This document shows positions 1 to 8,317 of a stretch of 64,000 nt of DNA, piece after piece. How positions within the stretch are numbered: position 1 is the first letter of the stretch; every line of letters starts with the position of its first letter. The notes under the pieces are model-generated. The model searched no databases. It worked only from the letters and a program-made list of their open reading frames with translations, and was not told the DNA's origin. Source of the stretch: Paludibacter sp. (GTDB lineage Bacteria > Bacteroidota > Bacteroidia > Bacteroidales > Paludibacteraceae); the NCBI GenBank assembly GCA_028710895.1, contig JAQTTH010000002.1, positions 186,001 through 250,000 of the forward strand, in the 5' to 3' direction. Both the position numbers and the translations under genes were made by a program.

Positions 1-76
1 AGTACATTTGCTTTCGGTTTGGGAAAATGCTTTTCCGGGCCGGTTTTCAGTTCATCATACCTAATTTTTTCATACA
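1..76. other. Left edge, no assignable gene
   Basis: One plus-strand frame is open from base 3 and stops with TGA at 78-80, overlapping the next ATG as ATGA, the pattern of translational coupling. A minus-strand frame is also open and has reasonable codon use. Too little is present to choose, so no product is named. Confidence 0.25.
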
Positions 77-1309
77 ATGAATTTCTTCAAAACTAACACA
101 CCCCGTTTTATAAAACTGACAATGGTCTTGTTTTTGACCTTTTCAGGAAATGCATACGCTTCGCAATCTTATCAAACTTTGATGGCCGATACGCTCACGG
201 TGCAGGATTCGGTGCTTACCGTTGTGGATAAAATGCCCGAATTCCCGGGTGGCGAAAAAGCCCTGTTTGGCTTTATGAATGAAAATGTGGTCTATCCGAA
301 AGAAGCCATTAAAAAGAAAGAACAGGGCAAAGTAATTATTCGGTTCGTGGTGGGACGCTCCGGAAAGGTTGAAAATGTCAGCATCCTAAAAGGCGTTTCA
401 ACTCTTCTCGATAAGGAAGCATTGCGTGTTGTAGGGCTGTTGCCCGACTGGGCACCCGGCGAACAAAATGGTGTGAAGGTGCCCGTTTATCAGATAATCC
501 CCGTTGTTTTCAAAATTCCAACTGAGGAAGAAGCCTGGACCGTAAACGATAAAACGGTGGTTGTAATAGATAATGTGACTATGCCCGAAGGATTTGATAC
601 CCGTATTTTAAGCCCGACAAGCCTGGCATCCGTTGCCGTTTTAAAACCATTCCCCAAAGAAGAAAAGTCGAGATTGATGGCTAAATATGGTCGTGAAGCG
701 GCTAATGGCGTGATTCTGATTACGAGCAAAAACGACGATCCCGAATATGCACTGGCCGATACACTCAAAGTAAAAGCCGAGTGCAACGAACCCGCTGTGA
801 TGCCGCAGTTCCCAGGTGGTAAAAACGAGATGGCGCGATTCCTCACCGATAGCATTCAGTATCCGTTTGTATCGAAACAACTGAAAACACAGGGCAAGGT
901 AACAGTGCGTTTTAAAGTGGACACTGCCGGTAAAGTAAGCGATGTGCAGGTGGTGAAACATGCCGATTATTATTTAGACCGCGAAGCATTACGGGTAATC
1001 AGCATCATGCCCGACTGGATTCCCGGCGCAAAATGCAGCGAAAAGCTCAGCATTTATGTAACTATGCCCGTTACGTTTAAATTAGACGTGCCTGCCAACG
1101 AAAAGGTTTGGGAGAAAAACGACAAAACCATTGTGTTGCTCAATGGCAAACGTATGCCGTCAAGCTTCGACCTGAAATTGTTGAACTTCACAAGCCTTGC
1201 TTCATACAAAGTACTGCAGCCAACAACGAAAGAAATAACCAAAAAACTCATGTCGCAATATGGGAAAGATGCCGCCAACGGTGTGGTATTAATCACAACG
1301 GCGAAGTAA
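77..1309 (+). CDS. Protein with two TonB C-terminal domains, each followed by a receptor-plug-like tail
   Basis: A 410-residue exported protein. Residues 1-29 look like a signal peptide ending near AYA-SQ. Two TonB C-terminal domains follow, each opening with the family signature MPEFPGG (53-59) or MPQFPGG (242-248) and containing the GKV-I/V-RF and DWxPG strands. After each domain comes about 65 residues ending in YGREAANGVILITSK (204-218) or YGKDAANGVVLITTAK (395-410). These endings resemble the close of the plug domain of SusC-like TonB-dependent receptors. There is no N-terminal transmembrane anchor with a proline-rich linker, so it is not a classical energy transducer. Similar modules occur in BlaR1/M56-type proteins of Bacteroidota, so a periplasmic sensor or partner of a TonB system is possible. 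The domain call is firm and the role is inferred. Confidence 0.8.
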   Translation: MNFFKTNTPRFIKLTMVLFLTFSGNAYASQSYQTLMADTLTVQDSVLTVVDKMPEFPGGEKALFGFMNENVVYPKEAIKKKEQGKVIIRFVVGRSGKVENVSILKGVSTLLDKEALRVVGLLPDWAPGEQNGVKVPVYQIIPVVFKIPTEEEAWTVNDKTVVVIDNVTMPEGFDTRILSPTSLASVAVLKPFPKEEKSRLMAKYGREAANGVILITSKNDDPEYALADTLKVKAECNEPAVMPQFPGGKNEMARFLTDSIQYPFVSKQLKTQGKVTVRFKVDTAGKVSDVQVVKHADYYLDREALRVISIMPDWIPGAKCSEKLSIYVTMPVTFKLDVPANEKVWEKNDKTIVLLNGKRMPSSFDLKLLNFTSLASYKVLQPTTKEITKKLMSQYGKDAANGVVLITTAK

Positions 1310-1331
1310 AACTTACCCTGACTTTTTTAAA

Positions 1332-1369
1332 CAGCCGGAATAAATTGATAATTTATTCCGGCTGTTTTT
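1332..1369 (+). terminator. Rho-independent terminator
   Basis: A perfect 15-base-pair stem (1332-1346 with 1350-1364), a three-base loop and a following T run close the TonB-domain gene. Confidence 0.9.
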
Positions 1370-1379
1370 GAATTTGTTC

Positions 1380-1672
1380 ATTTTTTACATTATATATAAT
1401 TAAAAGTGATTGTAATTAATGTAAATATATAATATTCTTATATATAATTGATTTTAATAAATGTATAATGAAATTTATTTGAGATATTAATTTATCTAAT
1501 TAGATTTATTATACTCTATATTGATATTAAAAATAGAATGATAAAATATATAATGAATTTATTAGATACATATTATGACATATAATAATATTTTATACAT
1601 TTGTATAAAATTATTTGTATTATACTGAATGTAAATAAGAATGTTGATAAACAGACTCAAACAGACTTAATC
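1380..1672 (+). promoter_or_regulatory. Very AT-rich leader with a -7 promoter box
   Basis: About 290 bases are almost free of G and C. A consensus Bacteroidota -7 element, TACATTTG, lies at 1596-1603; no clear -33 TTG is seen at the right distance. The box overlaps the TTG at 1601 that would give a longer reading frame, so that longer start is very unlikely. Confidence 0.5.
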
Positions 1673-2395
1673 ATGAAGATCACTTTATCCCGCCTGAGTG
1701 TTGCTAGCCTCGACTGGCTTGCCGGAATAACAATTGAAGAGTCGATGACTGAAAAGTATGGTGTGGCCAAGGACCATCCTTTGTTGGCAATGCTTCAGAC
1801 AGAGTACGACCGTTACGCCGAAGTATTTGATAAAAAAGCTTACAGCGGTATGGGTAAGCTGGTGGCAAAGGCCGATGTACGACGAAACGAAACATTTGTG
1901 GGACTGAAATTTTGTATTTACGGTCTCTCAAAAGTGGAGGGGAGCAATGCGCAACAAGATGCAGTGGATTTGTACAGTATAATTAAATGGCACGGACTGG
2001 ATTTGAATCGGAAAAATTATATGTCGAAGTCGGCTGTACTCTCCAAGCTGATTGAAGAGTTATCGCTACCCGAAAATAAGCTGAAAATAGAGCGGATTCA
2101 TTTGGCAGAAGTTCTCGGGTTGTTGAGTGCTGCGCAGGATGATTTTGAACGACTGGCGCTGGAACAAATTTCGGCTAATGCACAATTGCGGAAGATGGAG
2201 TCGTCGACTGCACTGCGTGGAAATCTCGAAAAAGCCCTTGGCAATTACTTCAGGATAGTGACAGCTATGAAGGACTTTGATGGGTGGAAAGAATTACACG
2301 GACTGCTGAATGAGTATGCAAAATCGGCGCGCCATTCGCATCGTACCAGGAAAGAACACGAAGAGGTACAGACTGAGGCGAAGAAGGAAGAATAA
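1673..2395 (+). CDS. DUF6261-like hypothetical protein
   Basis: A 240-residue soluble, mostly helical protein without signal peptide or membrane segments. The ATG at 1673 was chosen because the in-frame TTG at 1601 lies inside the promoter -7 box. The C-terminus is strongly charged (RTRKEHEEVQTEAKKEE). Overall make-up recalls the DUF6261 family of Bacteroidota, but this is recognition from memory and no catalytic motif is visible. It stands alone: an AT-rich leader upstream and short palindromic repeats downstream. No function is proposed. Confidence 0.6.
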   Translation: MKITLSRLSVASLDWLAGITIEESMTEKYGVAKDHPLLAMLQTEYDRYAEVFDKKAYSGMGKLVAKADVRRNETFVGLKFCIYGLSKVEGSNAQQDAVDLYSIIKWHGLDLNRKNYMSKSAVLSKLIEELSLPENKLKIERIHLAEVLGLLSAAQDDFERLALEQISANAQLRKMESSTALRGNLEKALGNYFRIVTAMKDFDGWKELHGLLNEYAKSARHSHRTRKEHEEVQTEAKKEE

Positions 2396-2837
2396 AGACC
2401 GGAAACTTGTCATTCAAAATAGATCATTGCGAATATCGGTTTGAGCCATTAAACATTGAAGATCAAGATGTCAGGGCTACGCCCCTAAAAAACATTGTGC
2501 TACATAAAATCTATTAAGATGTCAGGGCTATGCCCCTAATAAAAATTTCATTGCAGAATTTCTCAGGGACGTAGTCCTGTTATCTTTGTAGTAACGTAAT
2601 TTCTATTGTATTTTAGGGGCGTAGCCCTGATATCTTCGTCACAAGAGCCTTATTAGAACAGATAAAGCATTTGGATGTTGAAACGAATATGTATTTAAAA
2701 TATTTTTTAAGCTCCAAATGAAATATTGTTGATCCAGGAACAATCAGGCTCATTTCAATTCTTATTCGTATTTTTGTTTCCACAATTAAACCTGAGTGCA
2801 TCTTTGTGTACTTAGTTCCCTGGTGTTAGAAAAAAAC
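2396..2837. repeat. Intergenic region with four copies of a short quasi-palindromic repeat
   Basis: Copies of TCAGGGCTACGCCCCTAAAA lie at 2471-2490 (plus), 2522-2540 (plus, one C to T change), a diverged copy at about 2562-2580, and an exact reverse-complement copy at 2611-2630. The core AGGGGCGTAGCCCT is nearly self-complementary. A -7-like box TATTTTTG (2769-2776) and CATCTTTG (2799-2806) precede recQ. No gene is seen; the 62-codon minus-strand frame here runs through a repeat copy and is not credible. Confidence 0.75.
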
Positions 2838-4754
2838 ATGCAACAATACCTTTCCATACTCAAGCAATACTGGGGTTACGATGAATTTCGGGCTTTGCAG
2901 GGCGATATTATCCGTAGCATTGCTGCCGGAAAAGATACTCTCGGGCTTATGCCTACCGGGGGTGGAAAGTCGCTGACTTTTCAGGTGCCCACTATGGCTA
3001 TGGATGGCATTTGTATTGTTGTAACGCCGCTTATTGCGTTGATGAAGGATCAGGTAGAGAACCTGAAAAAGCGCGGTATTGCTGCGGCAGCCATTTTCTC
3101 GGGCATGACGCACAACGAGATTTTGATGACACTCGATAATGCCGTTTTCGAGGCCTATAAATTTCTTTATGTTTCGCCCGAACGGTTGGCTACCCCCATT
3201 TTTATGGAGAAAATCAAACAGGCGAATGTTTGCATGATAGCTGTGGACGAGTCGCATTGCATTTCGCAATGGGGTTACGATTTCCGTCCTTCGTACCTTC
3301 GCATTGCTGATATCCGCGAATTGTTGCCCGACGTACCGGTGTTGGCACTAACGGCAACGGCTACTCCCGAAGTGGTGAAGGATATTCAGGAGCAACTGCA
3401 TTTCAGGGAACCCAATCTGTTTCAGAAAAGTTTCAACCGCTCCAACCTGGCTTATGTTGTGCGCACGGTGGAGAATAAAGATGAAAACCTGCTGAAAATT
3501 CTGAACTCTGTTCCGGGTACCTCGGTGGTATATGTTCGTAACCGCAAACGAACCAAAGAGATTTCCGATTTTCTGAATGTAAATGGTATTTCGGCCGAAA
3601 ACTTCCATGCCGGATTGAAAAACGAAACCAAGGATGCCAAGCAAAGCCGCTGGAAAAATGGAGAGACGCGGGTGATTGTTTCCACCAACGCTTTCGGGAT
3701 GGGCATTGATAAAGCCGAAGTGCGCACCGTGGTACACATGGATTTACCCGATTCACTGGAAGCTTACTTTCAGGAAGCAGGCCGCGCAGGGCGCGATGAG
3801 CAAAAGGCCTATGCGGTATTGCTTTACAACAACGGCGATGCGGTGAAGATGCGTAAGCGCGTTTCGGATAGTTTTCCCGGCAAAGAAATGGTGGTGAAGG
3901 TGTACGAGGCGTTGGGGAATTATTTCCAGATTGGCGTTGGCTCGGGGCTGGATGCTGTTTTTGCTTTCGATATAGGCGATTTTTGTACGAAATTTAAATT
4001 GCCGATTCTGATAACCTACAGCAGCCTGAAATTGCTCCAACAAGCAGGTTACATTGAACTGACTGAGGAGCAGGACAGCTCTTCGCGGGTGCTTTTTACA
4101 GTGGGTAAAGACGATTTATATAAGCTGAAACACGACGCCGACCAGGAACGGCTGATTCATATTTTGTTGCGGTCGTACACCGGCTTGTTTACCGATTTGG
4201 CTTCTATAAGCGAGGAAGTGTTGGCGAAACGTCTGGAGTGGACCCGCGATCAGGTATATGAACATTTGGTTGTGCTGGCCAAAGAACGGGTGATTCAGTA
4301 TATCCCGCGTAAGAAAACGCCTTTTCTTACTTTTGTTCGTGAGCGTGAAGCCACCGGACGCGTTGAGCTGACAAAGGAATCGTATGATGATCGTCGGGAT
4401 AGGTACATCAGTCGGGTAAAAAGCGTACTGGATTATGCGCAGGAAGAAAATACCTGCCGGAGTCAGGTATTGCTTTCTTATTTTGGCGAGAAAGACACGA
4501 AGCCTTGCGGCAAATGCGATATATGCCTGAAAAAGAAAGAAACGCAGATTTCTACCGAAGATTTTGAACTGATTCGACAGGCAATAGGCGATGCATTATC
4601 GGTTGAAGAACTTTCCATAAACAGCCTTGTAAAAAAAATCCCTTTCAAAGAACCCAAAGTGCTTCAGGTTATTCGTTACATGCAGGATAACGGGCAGATT
4701 GAAGAAACAGAGTTGATGAAGCTGAAGGTGACGAAAAACGAAATGAACCATTAA
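2838..4754 (+). CDS. recQ: RecQ-family ATP-dependent DNA helicase
   Basis: A 638-residue superfamily 2 helicase unwinding DNA 3' to 5' during recombinational repair. Walker A is TGGGKS (40-45) and the Walker B motif is DESH (137-140) followed by CISQWGYDFRP, the RecQ aromatic-rich loop. The second helicase domain carries the arginine-finger motif QEAGRAGRDEQ. A zinc cluster is formed by Cys540, 557, 560 and 563, followed by a winged helix. The protein ends about 75 residues after the zinc site and lacks an HRDC domain, as many Bacteroidota RecQ paralogues do. The start at 2838 aligns with the family N-terminus; the longer frame from 2796 adds residues unlike RecQ. Family assignment is secure; the organism may have more than one RecQ. 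Confidence 0.95.
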   Translation: MQQYLSILKQYWGYDEFRALQGDIIRSIAAGKDTLGLMPTGGGKSLTFQVPTMAMDGICIVVTPLIALMKDQVENLKKRGIAAAAIFSGMTHNEILMTLDNAVFEAYKFLYVSPERLATPIFMEKIKQANVCMIAVDESHCISQWGYDFRPSYLRIADIRELLPDVPVLALTATATPEVVKDIQEQLHFREPNLFQKSFNRSNLAYVVRTVENKDENLLKILNSVPGTSVVYVRNRKRTKEISDFLNVNGISAENFHAGLKNETKDAKQSRWKNGETRVIVSTNAFGMGIDKAEVRTVVHMDLPDSLEAYFQEAGRAGRDEQKAYAVLLYNNGDAVKMRKRVSDSFPGKEMVVKVYEALGNYFQIGVGSGLDAVFAFDIGDFCTKFKLPILITYSSLKLLQQAGYIELTEEQDSSSRVLFTVGKDDLYKLKHDADQERLIHILLRSYTGLFTDLASISEEVLAKRLEWTRDQVYEHLVVLAKERVIQYIPRKKTPFLTFVREREATGRVELTKESYDDRRDRYISRVKSVLDYAQEENTCRSQVLLSYFGEKDTKPCGKCDICLKKKETQISTEDFELIRQAIGDALSVEELSINSLVKKIPFKEPKVLQVIRYMQDNGQIEETELMKLKVTKNEMNH

Positions 4755-4789
4755 TTTCGGGATTAAATCGTCATTAGTTTGTTTTTTTG

Positions 4790-4797
4790 TATCTTTG
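4790..4797 (+). promoter_or_regulatory. -7 promoter element (TATCTTTG)
   Basis: Consensus TAnnTTTG box 29 bases before the ATG of the first E2-like gene. The -33 element is not obvious. Confidence 0.5.
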
Positions 4798-4825
4798 GTC
4801 TCATTAATAATCAAATGGATATGAG

Positions 4826-5743
4826 ATGAAGAAAGAAGATAAACTGAAATATTACGGTTGGAGTTTGGGCGACAGATACGATGGGTGGCGGGTTCGGAAG
4901 GCAGATGGTATGTTTAGCGTTGTGCCTTTTATTCTTCCCAAACGGGTGGATTCTGAAGTTTTTTTCTCAGTCAAAATTCCCATTGATACTGTCGATAACT
5001 TTATTCGGAGTCACAAAAAGGATATCCCCGGCTTATCTGTCATGCATGTGGTTATGGCAGCTTTAGTTCGCCTCTACTCACAGCGTCCGTTTCTCAATCG
5101 TTTTATCGTTTGGAATAAAGTCTTTTCGCGGAATCACTTAAGCATTTCATTGGTTATTAAACGCTCCATGTCCGACGAGGGTGAGGAAACTGTAGTGAAA
5201 ATATACTTTTTACCAACCGATTCGCTGGAAGATATTGTACGGAAAGTGGCTTTGGTGCTTGAGGAGAATCAACAGGAAGGGCAAGAAAATTCGTCCGACG
5301 AAATTTCAAAGGTACTTGGTTTTCTCCCTGATTTTCTGTTGCGGACTGTTGTTTTCGCCATTAAACAACTCGACCGAATCGGGCTGATGCCCAAACTGTT
5401 TTTCGAAGCCAGTCCGTTTCATGCCAGTCTGTTCCTCACAAACCTTGGTTCTATCGGTATTGAATCCATTTATCACCACCTCTACGAATTTGGAACCTGC
5501 AGCGTGTTTGCTGCCATGGGCAAGAAGAATCGAAAAAATGAAGTGGCTAAAGATGGAACCGTTACAGCAACAAAAAGTATGCAACTGAAATTTGTACTTG
5601 ATGAACGTATCTGCGACGGATTCTACTATGCATCGTCCATGCGTATGCTGGAAAAAATCTTTGCCGATCCGTCGGTGCTTCTGCTTCCTCCCGAACAGGT
5701 AATTGTAGATAAGGGCGTAGGTAAAAAACGAATTGATAAATAA
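4826..5743 (+). CDS. E2 acyltransferase-like protein (PF00198 type), copy 1
   Basis: A 305-residue protein resembling only the catalytic domain of 2-oxoacid dehydrogenase E2 acyltransferases (chloramphenicol-acetyltransferase fold). It has no lipoyl or subunit-binding domain. The segment NLGSIGIESIYHHLYEFG aligns with the E2 trimer region. The active-site motif, DHRVIDG in ordinary E2 proteins, is here DERICDG (259-265): the catalytic His is replaced by Glu while the following Asp-Gly is kept. A second gene of identical length follows. The fold assignment is likely; acyl transfer to lipoate or CoA is doubtful because of the missing His, and the substrate is unknown. Confidence 0.75.
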   Translation: MKKEDKLKYYGWSLGDRYDGWRVRKADGMFSVVPFILPKRVDSEVFFSVKIPIDTVDNFIRSHKKDIPGLSVMHVVMAALVRLYSQRPFLNRFIVWNKVFSRNHLSISLVIKRSMSDEGEETVVKIYFLPTDSLEDIVRKVALVLEENQQEGQENSSDEISKVLGFLPDFLLRTVVFAIKQLDRIGLMPKLFFEASPFHASLFLTNLGSIGIESIYHHLYEFGTCSVFAAMGKKNRKNEVAKDGTVTATKSMQLKFVLDERICDGFYYASSMRMLEKIFADPSVLLLPPEQVIVDKGVGKKRIDK

Positions 5744-5758
5744 ATTGACATAATCAGA

Positions 5759-5790
5759 ACAAAAGCTTCCTGCAACGGAGGCTTTTGTTG
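5759..5790 (+). terminator. Rho-independent terminator between the E2-like paralogues
   Basis: The arms AACAAAAGCTTCC and GGAGGCTTTTGTT pair with one G-T wobble. The hairpin separates the two paralogues, which therefore probably have separate transcripts. Confidence 0.8.
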
Positions 5791-5817
5791 TATATGAATC
5801 AATATAAAAAGAAAGTG

Positions 5818-5825
5818 TATCTTTG
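5818..5825 (+). promoter_or_regulatory. -7 promoter element (TATCTTTG)
   Basis: Consensus box 28 bases upstream of ATG 5854, identical in sequence and near-identical in distance to the one before the first paralogue. It argues against the longer in-frame start at 5785. Confidence 0.55.
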
Positions 5826-5853
5826 GAGTCGTAAACTTTTAATATCTGATTTT

Positions 5854-6771
5854 ATGAATGACTTGAATCGGCTGAAATATTTTAAATGGAAATTTGGCGA
5901 CCGCTATGATGGGTGGCGTGTACGTAAGGTGGATGCTGTTTTTTCGGTAATTCCTTATTTCCTGCGCACCCGTATGGATGCACAGAATTTCTTCGAAGAA
6001 AAGGTTGACATTGACCACATCGAAGAATTCATCAAAGAGCATAAGGAAGATATCCCCGATCTTTCGATCATGCACATTATTATGGCTTCGTTGGTTCGTC
6101 TTATCTCTCAACGTCTGCATCTCAATCGTTATGTAATCTGGAACAAAATATTTGCCCGCAATCATGTCAACTTTTCCATTGCCGTGAAACGATCATTATC
6201 CGACGAAGGGGAAGAAACATTGATTAAACCCTATTTCCTGCCTACCGATACCTTGCAGGATATTGTTAGGAAAACCAGGTTGGAGCAGGAAAGCAATCAG
6301 AAAGTAGGACAGCAGAATTCTTCGGATATGATATCGAAAATTTTGGGATTGTTGCCCGAATTTTTACTCCGTTTTGTGGTTTTCATGCTGTTGCATTTGG
6401 ACAAAGTGGGCATGATGCCGAAGTTTATCAACAAGGCCAGTCCGTGGCATTCAAGTATTTTCCTGACGAATATCGGTTCTATTGGTGTAGAATCTATCTA
6501 CCACCATTTGTATGAGTTTGGGACTTGCAGTATGTTCTGTGCCATGGGAAAGAAATCGAGAAGACATATACTCGACAAAAATGGAGATTTCAAATCGCGT
6601 AAAAGTATTCAACTGAAATTTGTGCTCGACGAGCGTATTTGCGACGGATTCTATTATGCTTCATCCATGCGTTTACTCAATAAAATTCTGATGGATCCAG
6701 CAGTTCTGTTGTTGCCTCCCGAAACGGTAAACATAGATGAAGGTGTTGGTCGCAAACGAATAGATATCTGA
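5854..6771 (+). CDS. E2 acyltransferase-like protein (PF00198 type), copy 2
   Basis: A 305-residue paralogue of the preceding gene, exactly equal in length once the start at 5854 is used. The shared N-terminus is GDRYDGWRVRK and the shared C-terminal block includes DERICDGFYYASSMR (from residue 259). The same His-to-Glu change is present, so it was fixed before the duplication or is characteristic of the subfamily. It has its own promoter box and terminator. It may modify a small substrate or may have lost acyltransferase activity; the sequence does not decide. Confidence 0.75.
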   Translation: MNDLNRLKYFKWKFGDRYDGWRVRKVDAVFSVIPYFLRTRMDAQNFFEEKVDIDHIEEFIKEHKEDIPDLSIMHIIMASLVRLISQRLHLNRYVIWNKIFARNHVNFSIAVKRSLSDEGEETLIKPYFLPTDTLQDIVRKTRLEQESNQKVGQQNSSDMISKILGLLPEFLLRFVVFMLLHLDKVGMMPKFINKASPWHSSIFLTNIGSIGVESIYHHLYEFGTCSMFCAMGKKSRRHILDKNGDFKSRKSIQLKFVLDERICDGFYYASSMRLLNKILMDPAVLLLPPETVNIDEGVGRKRIDI

Positions 6772-6786
6772 TAATTTCTTGTCCTG

Positions 6787-6828
6787 AAACAACAAAAGCC
6801 CTCCATTACGGGGGGCTTTTGTTGTTTG
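6787..6828. terminator. Bidirectional terminator
   Basis: The arm ACAACAAAAGCCCTCC pairs with GGGGGGCTTTTGTTGT between convergent genes, with A and T runs on both sides. Confidence 0.8.
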
Positions 6829-6840
6829 TAATTTCAGAGT

Positions 6841-7632
6841 TTATCTGAATCGTCTTTTTTGCCAGATCAGAATTAAAACGGCACCGAAAAGCATTCCACC
6901 CAGGTGAGCAAAATGGGCAACATTATCGCCGGTAAAATTTGCAACCCCCTGGAATAATTCTATTACACCGTAAATGATTACGAAAATACGGGCCTTGATT
7001 GGTATTGGAATAAACATCAAATACAGTTTTTGTTCAGGGAAAAGCCAGCCAAAGGCCATCAAAAGCCCAAACACTGATCCGGAAGCTCCAACAGTAATCA
7101 GTGAGTTCAGAAACATTTTCTTTAGATCTATCAGCGCCATAGCATTGAATGAACTTAAATCGCCGAAGGACAAAAATTGTCGGAAAGTGCTTTCAAATGG
7201 AATAATTGCATCCGGTGAACCGGCGCTAACAGCTTCTTTGAGGGCGGCAATTACTGAGTGGTATTCAACAGTCCAGAAAATTTGCTGAACAATCCCGGCA
7301 CCAACAGCCGTAACAAGGTAATAAATGAGAAAACGTTTCGTGCCCCACACATGTTCCAAAATGCCTCCGAACATATATAGTCCAAACATATTAAAGAAGA
7401 TATGCATAAGTCCGGAATGCATAAATGCATACGTTATAAGTTGAGCCGGATTGAATTTAGACGATTCCCAGTAGTGCAATCCCAAAATATCGGGTAAATT
7501 GGTGTCGAGTCCCAAACGCGCAAACAGGCCTGGAGTAACAACACTTGCCAAAAACAAAATGATATTGATTGCAATAAGATTTTTTGTAACGGGAGGTATG
7601 TTACTTAGAAACGAAGATTGATTGTTATTCAT
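6841..7632 (-). CDS. Rhomboid-family intramembrane serine protease
   Basis: A 263-residue polytopic inner-membrane protease. The catalytic dyad is visible: Ser184 in GASGSVFG and His243 in HFAHLGGMLFG, with the oxyanion-region motif LMHIFFNMF (His77, Asn81) in the second membrane helix. About six transmembrane segments are evident. An insert of roughly 50 residues (about 122-172) separates helices and is longer than in minimal rhomboids. It is monocistronic, with a convergent partner and a shared terminator. Substrates cannot be predicted. Confidence 0.93.
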   Translation of the reverse strand: MNNNQSSFLSNIPPVTKNLIAINIILFLASVVTPGLFARLGLDTNLPDILGLHYWESSKFNPAQLITYAFMHSGLMHIFFNMFGLYMFGGILEHVWGTKRFLIYYLVTAVGAGIVQQIFWTVEYHSVIAALKEAVSAGSPDAIIPFESTFRQFLSFGDLSSFNAMALIDLKKMFLNSLITVGASGSVFGLLMAFGWLFPEQKLYLMFIPIPIKARIFVIIYGVIELFQGVANFTGDNVAHFAHLGGMLFGAVLILIWQKRRFR

Positions 7633-7952
7633 TTTTTAATAAATTTATCGGCTGTAAGAATAACATATTTTCACAGTCAATTTTTGCTAATTTGATATAT
7701 AAGAAAGAAACAGAATGATATTTAATAAAATAATTTTACTGCTTTGTCGTTCAAAAACAGCTAGTAAGCTTACTTTGTTACACAAAAGTAATGAAAAATA
7801 AGTCAAAAGTATGTTTTCTAACATATTTTTGGAAAAGTTGTAAAAAAAACTCATTTTTTTCAATTTAAATGCTTGGATATTAAGTCCAATCCACTACATT
7901 TGCAAAATCAAAAATCTATGTTTATTGTTTCTAATAAAAAAATCAAAATCTT
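7633..7952. promoter_or_regulatory. Divergent promoter region, rhomboid and HU
   Basis: No gene. For HU there is a complete Bacteroidota promoter: TTG at 7873-7875, a 19-base spacer and TACATTTG at 7895-7902. On the minus strand TACTTTTG (plus 7783-7790) may serve the rhomboid gene with a leader of about 140 bases. The -33 for that one is unclear. Confidence 0.7.
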
Positions 7953-8225
7953 ATGAACAAAACAGAATTAATCAATGCCATCGCTGCTGAAGCAGGTCTT
8001 AGCAAAGTTGATGCAAAAAAAGCTCTTGATGCAGTAGTTAAAAGTGTGTCTGACGCCTTAGTTGCAGGCGACAAAGTTAGTTTAGTTGGTTTCGGTACTT
8101 TCTCAGTTGCTGAACGTTCTGCTCGTCCGGGTATCAACCCTGCAACAAAACAACCAATTACTATTGCTGCAAAGAAAGTAGCTAAATTCAAAGCAGGTGC
8201 TGAATTGACAGCTGCAGTTAACTAA
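7953..8225 (+). CDS. HU-family DNA-binding protein
   Basis: A 90-residue nucleoid protein of the HU/IHF family that bends DNA as a dimer. It starts MNKTELINAIAAEAGLSK and contains the conserved GFGTFSVAERSARPGINPAT segment, the base of the DNA-binding beta arm with its RPGxNP tip. Length is standard for HU. It is preceded by a full consensus promoter and followed by a strong terminator, consistent with a highly expressed single-gene unit. The 83-codon antisense frame over it is a shadow. Confidence 0.97.
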   Translation: MNKTELINAIAAEAGLSKVDAKKALDAVVKSVSDALVAGDKVSLVGFGTFSVAERSARPGINPATKQPITIAAKKVAKFKAGAELTAAVN

Positions 8226-8249
8226 GCTTAGGGCATTGTCTCTAAAAGG

Positions 8250-8283
8250 AAAAAGGAGTATGATGGTCATATTCCTTTTTTCG
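8250..8283 (+). terminator. Rho-independent terminator of the HU gene
   Basis: A 14-base-pair stem (8250-8263 with 8267-8280, one wobble), three-base loop and T run. Confidence 0.88.
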
Positions 8284-8317
8284 TTTTATGTTACTATCGT
8301 GAAAATATGTAGAAGCT

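Noticed and set aside
1601-1672. Longer N-terminus for the DUF6261-like protein
   Set aside because: It would start at a TTG inside the -7 promoter box TACATTTG.
2613-2801. Minus-strand 62-codon frame upstream of recQ
   Set aside because: It is built partly from the AGGGGCGTAGCCCT repeat and has no promoter or family features.
4826-6771. Chloramphenicol acetyltransferase resistance genes
   Set aside because: The fold is shared, but the catalytic His is missing and sequence features follow the E2 branch.
7943-8191. Minus-strand frame opposite HU
   Set aside because: Antisense shadow of a highly biased short gene with a clear promoter and terminator on the plus strand.
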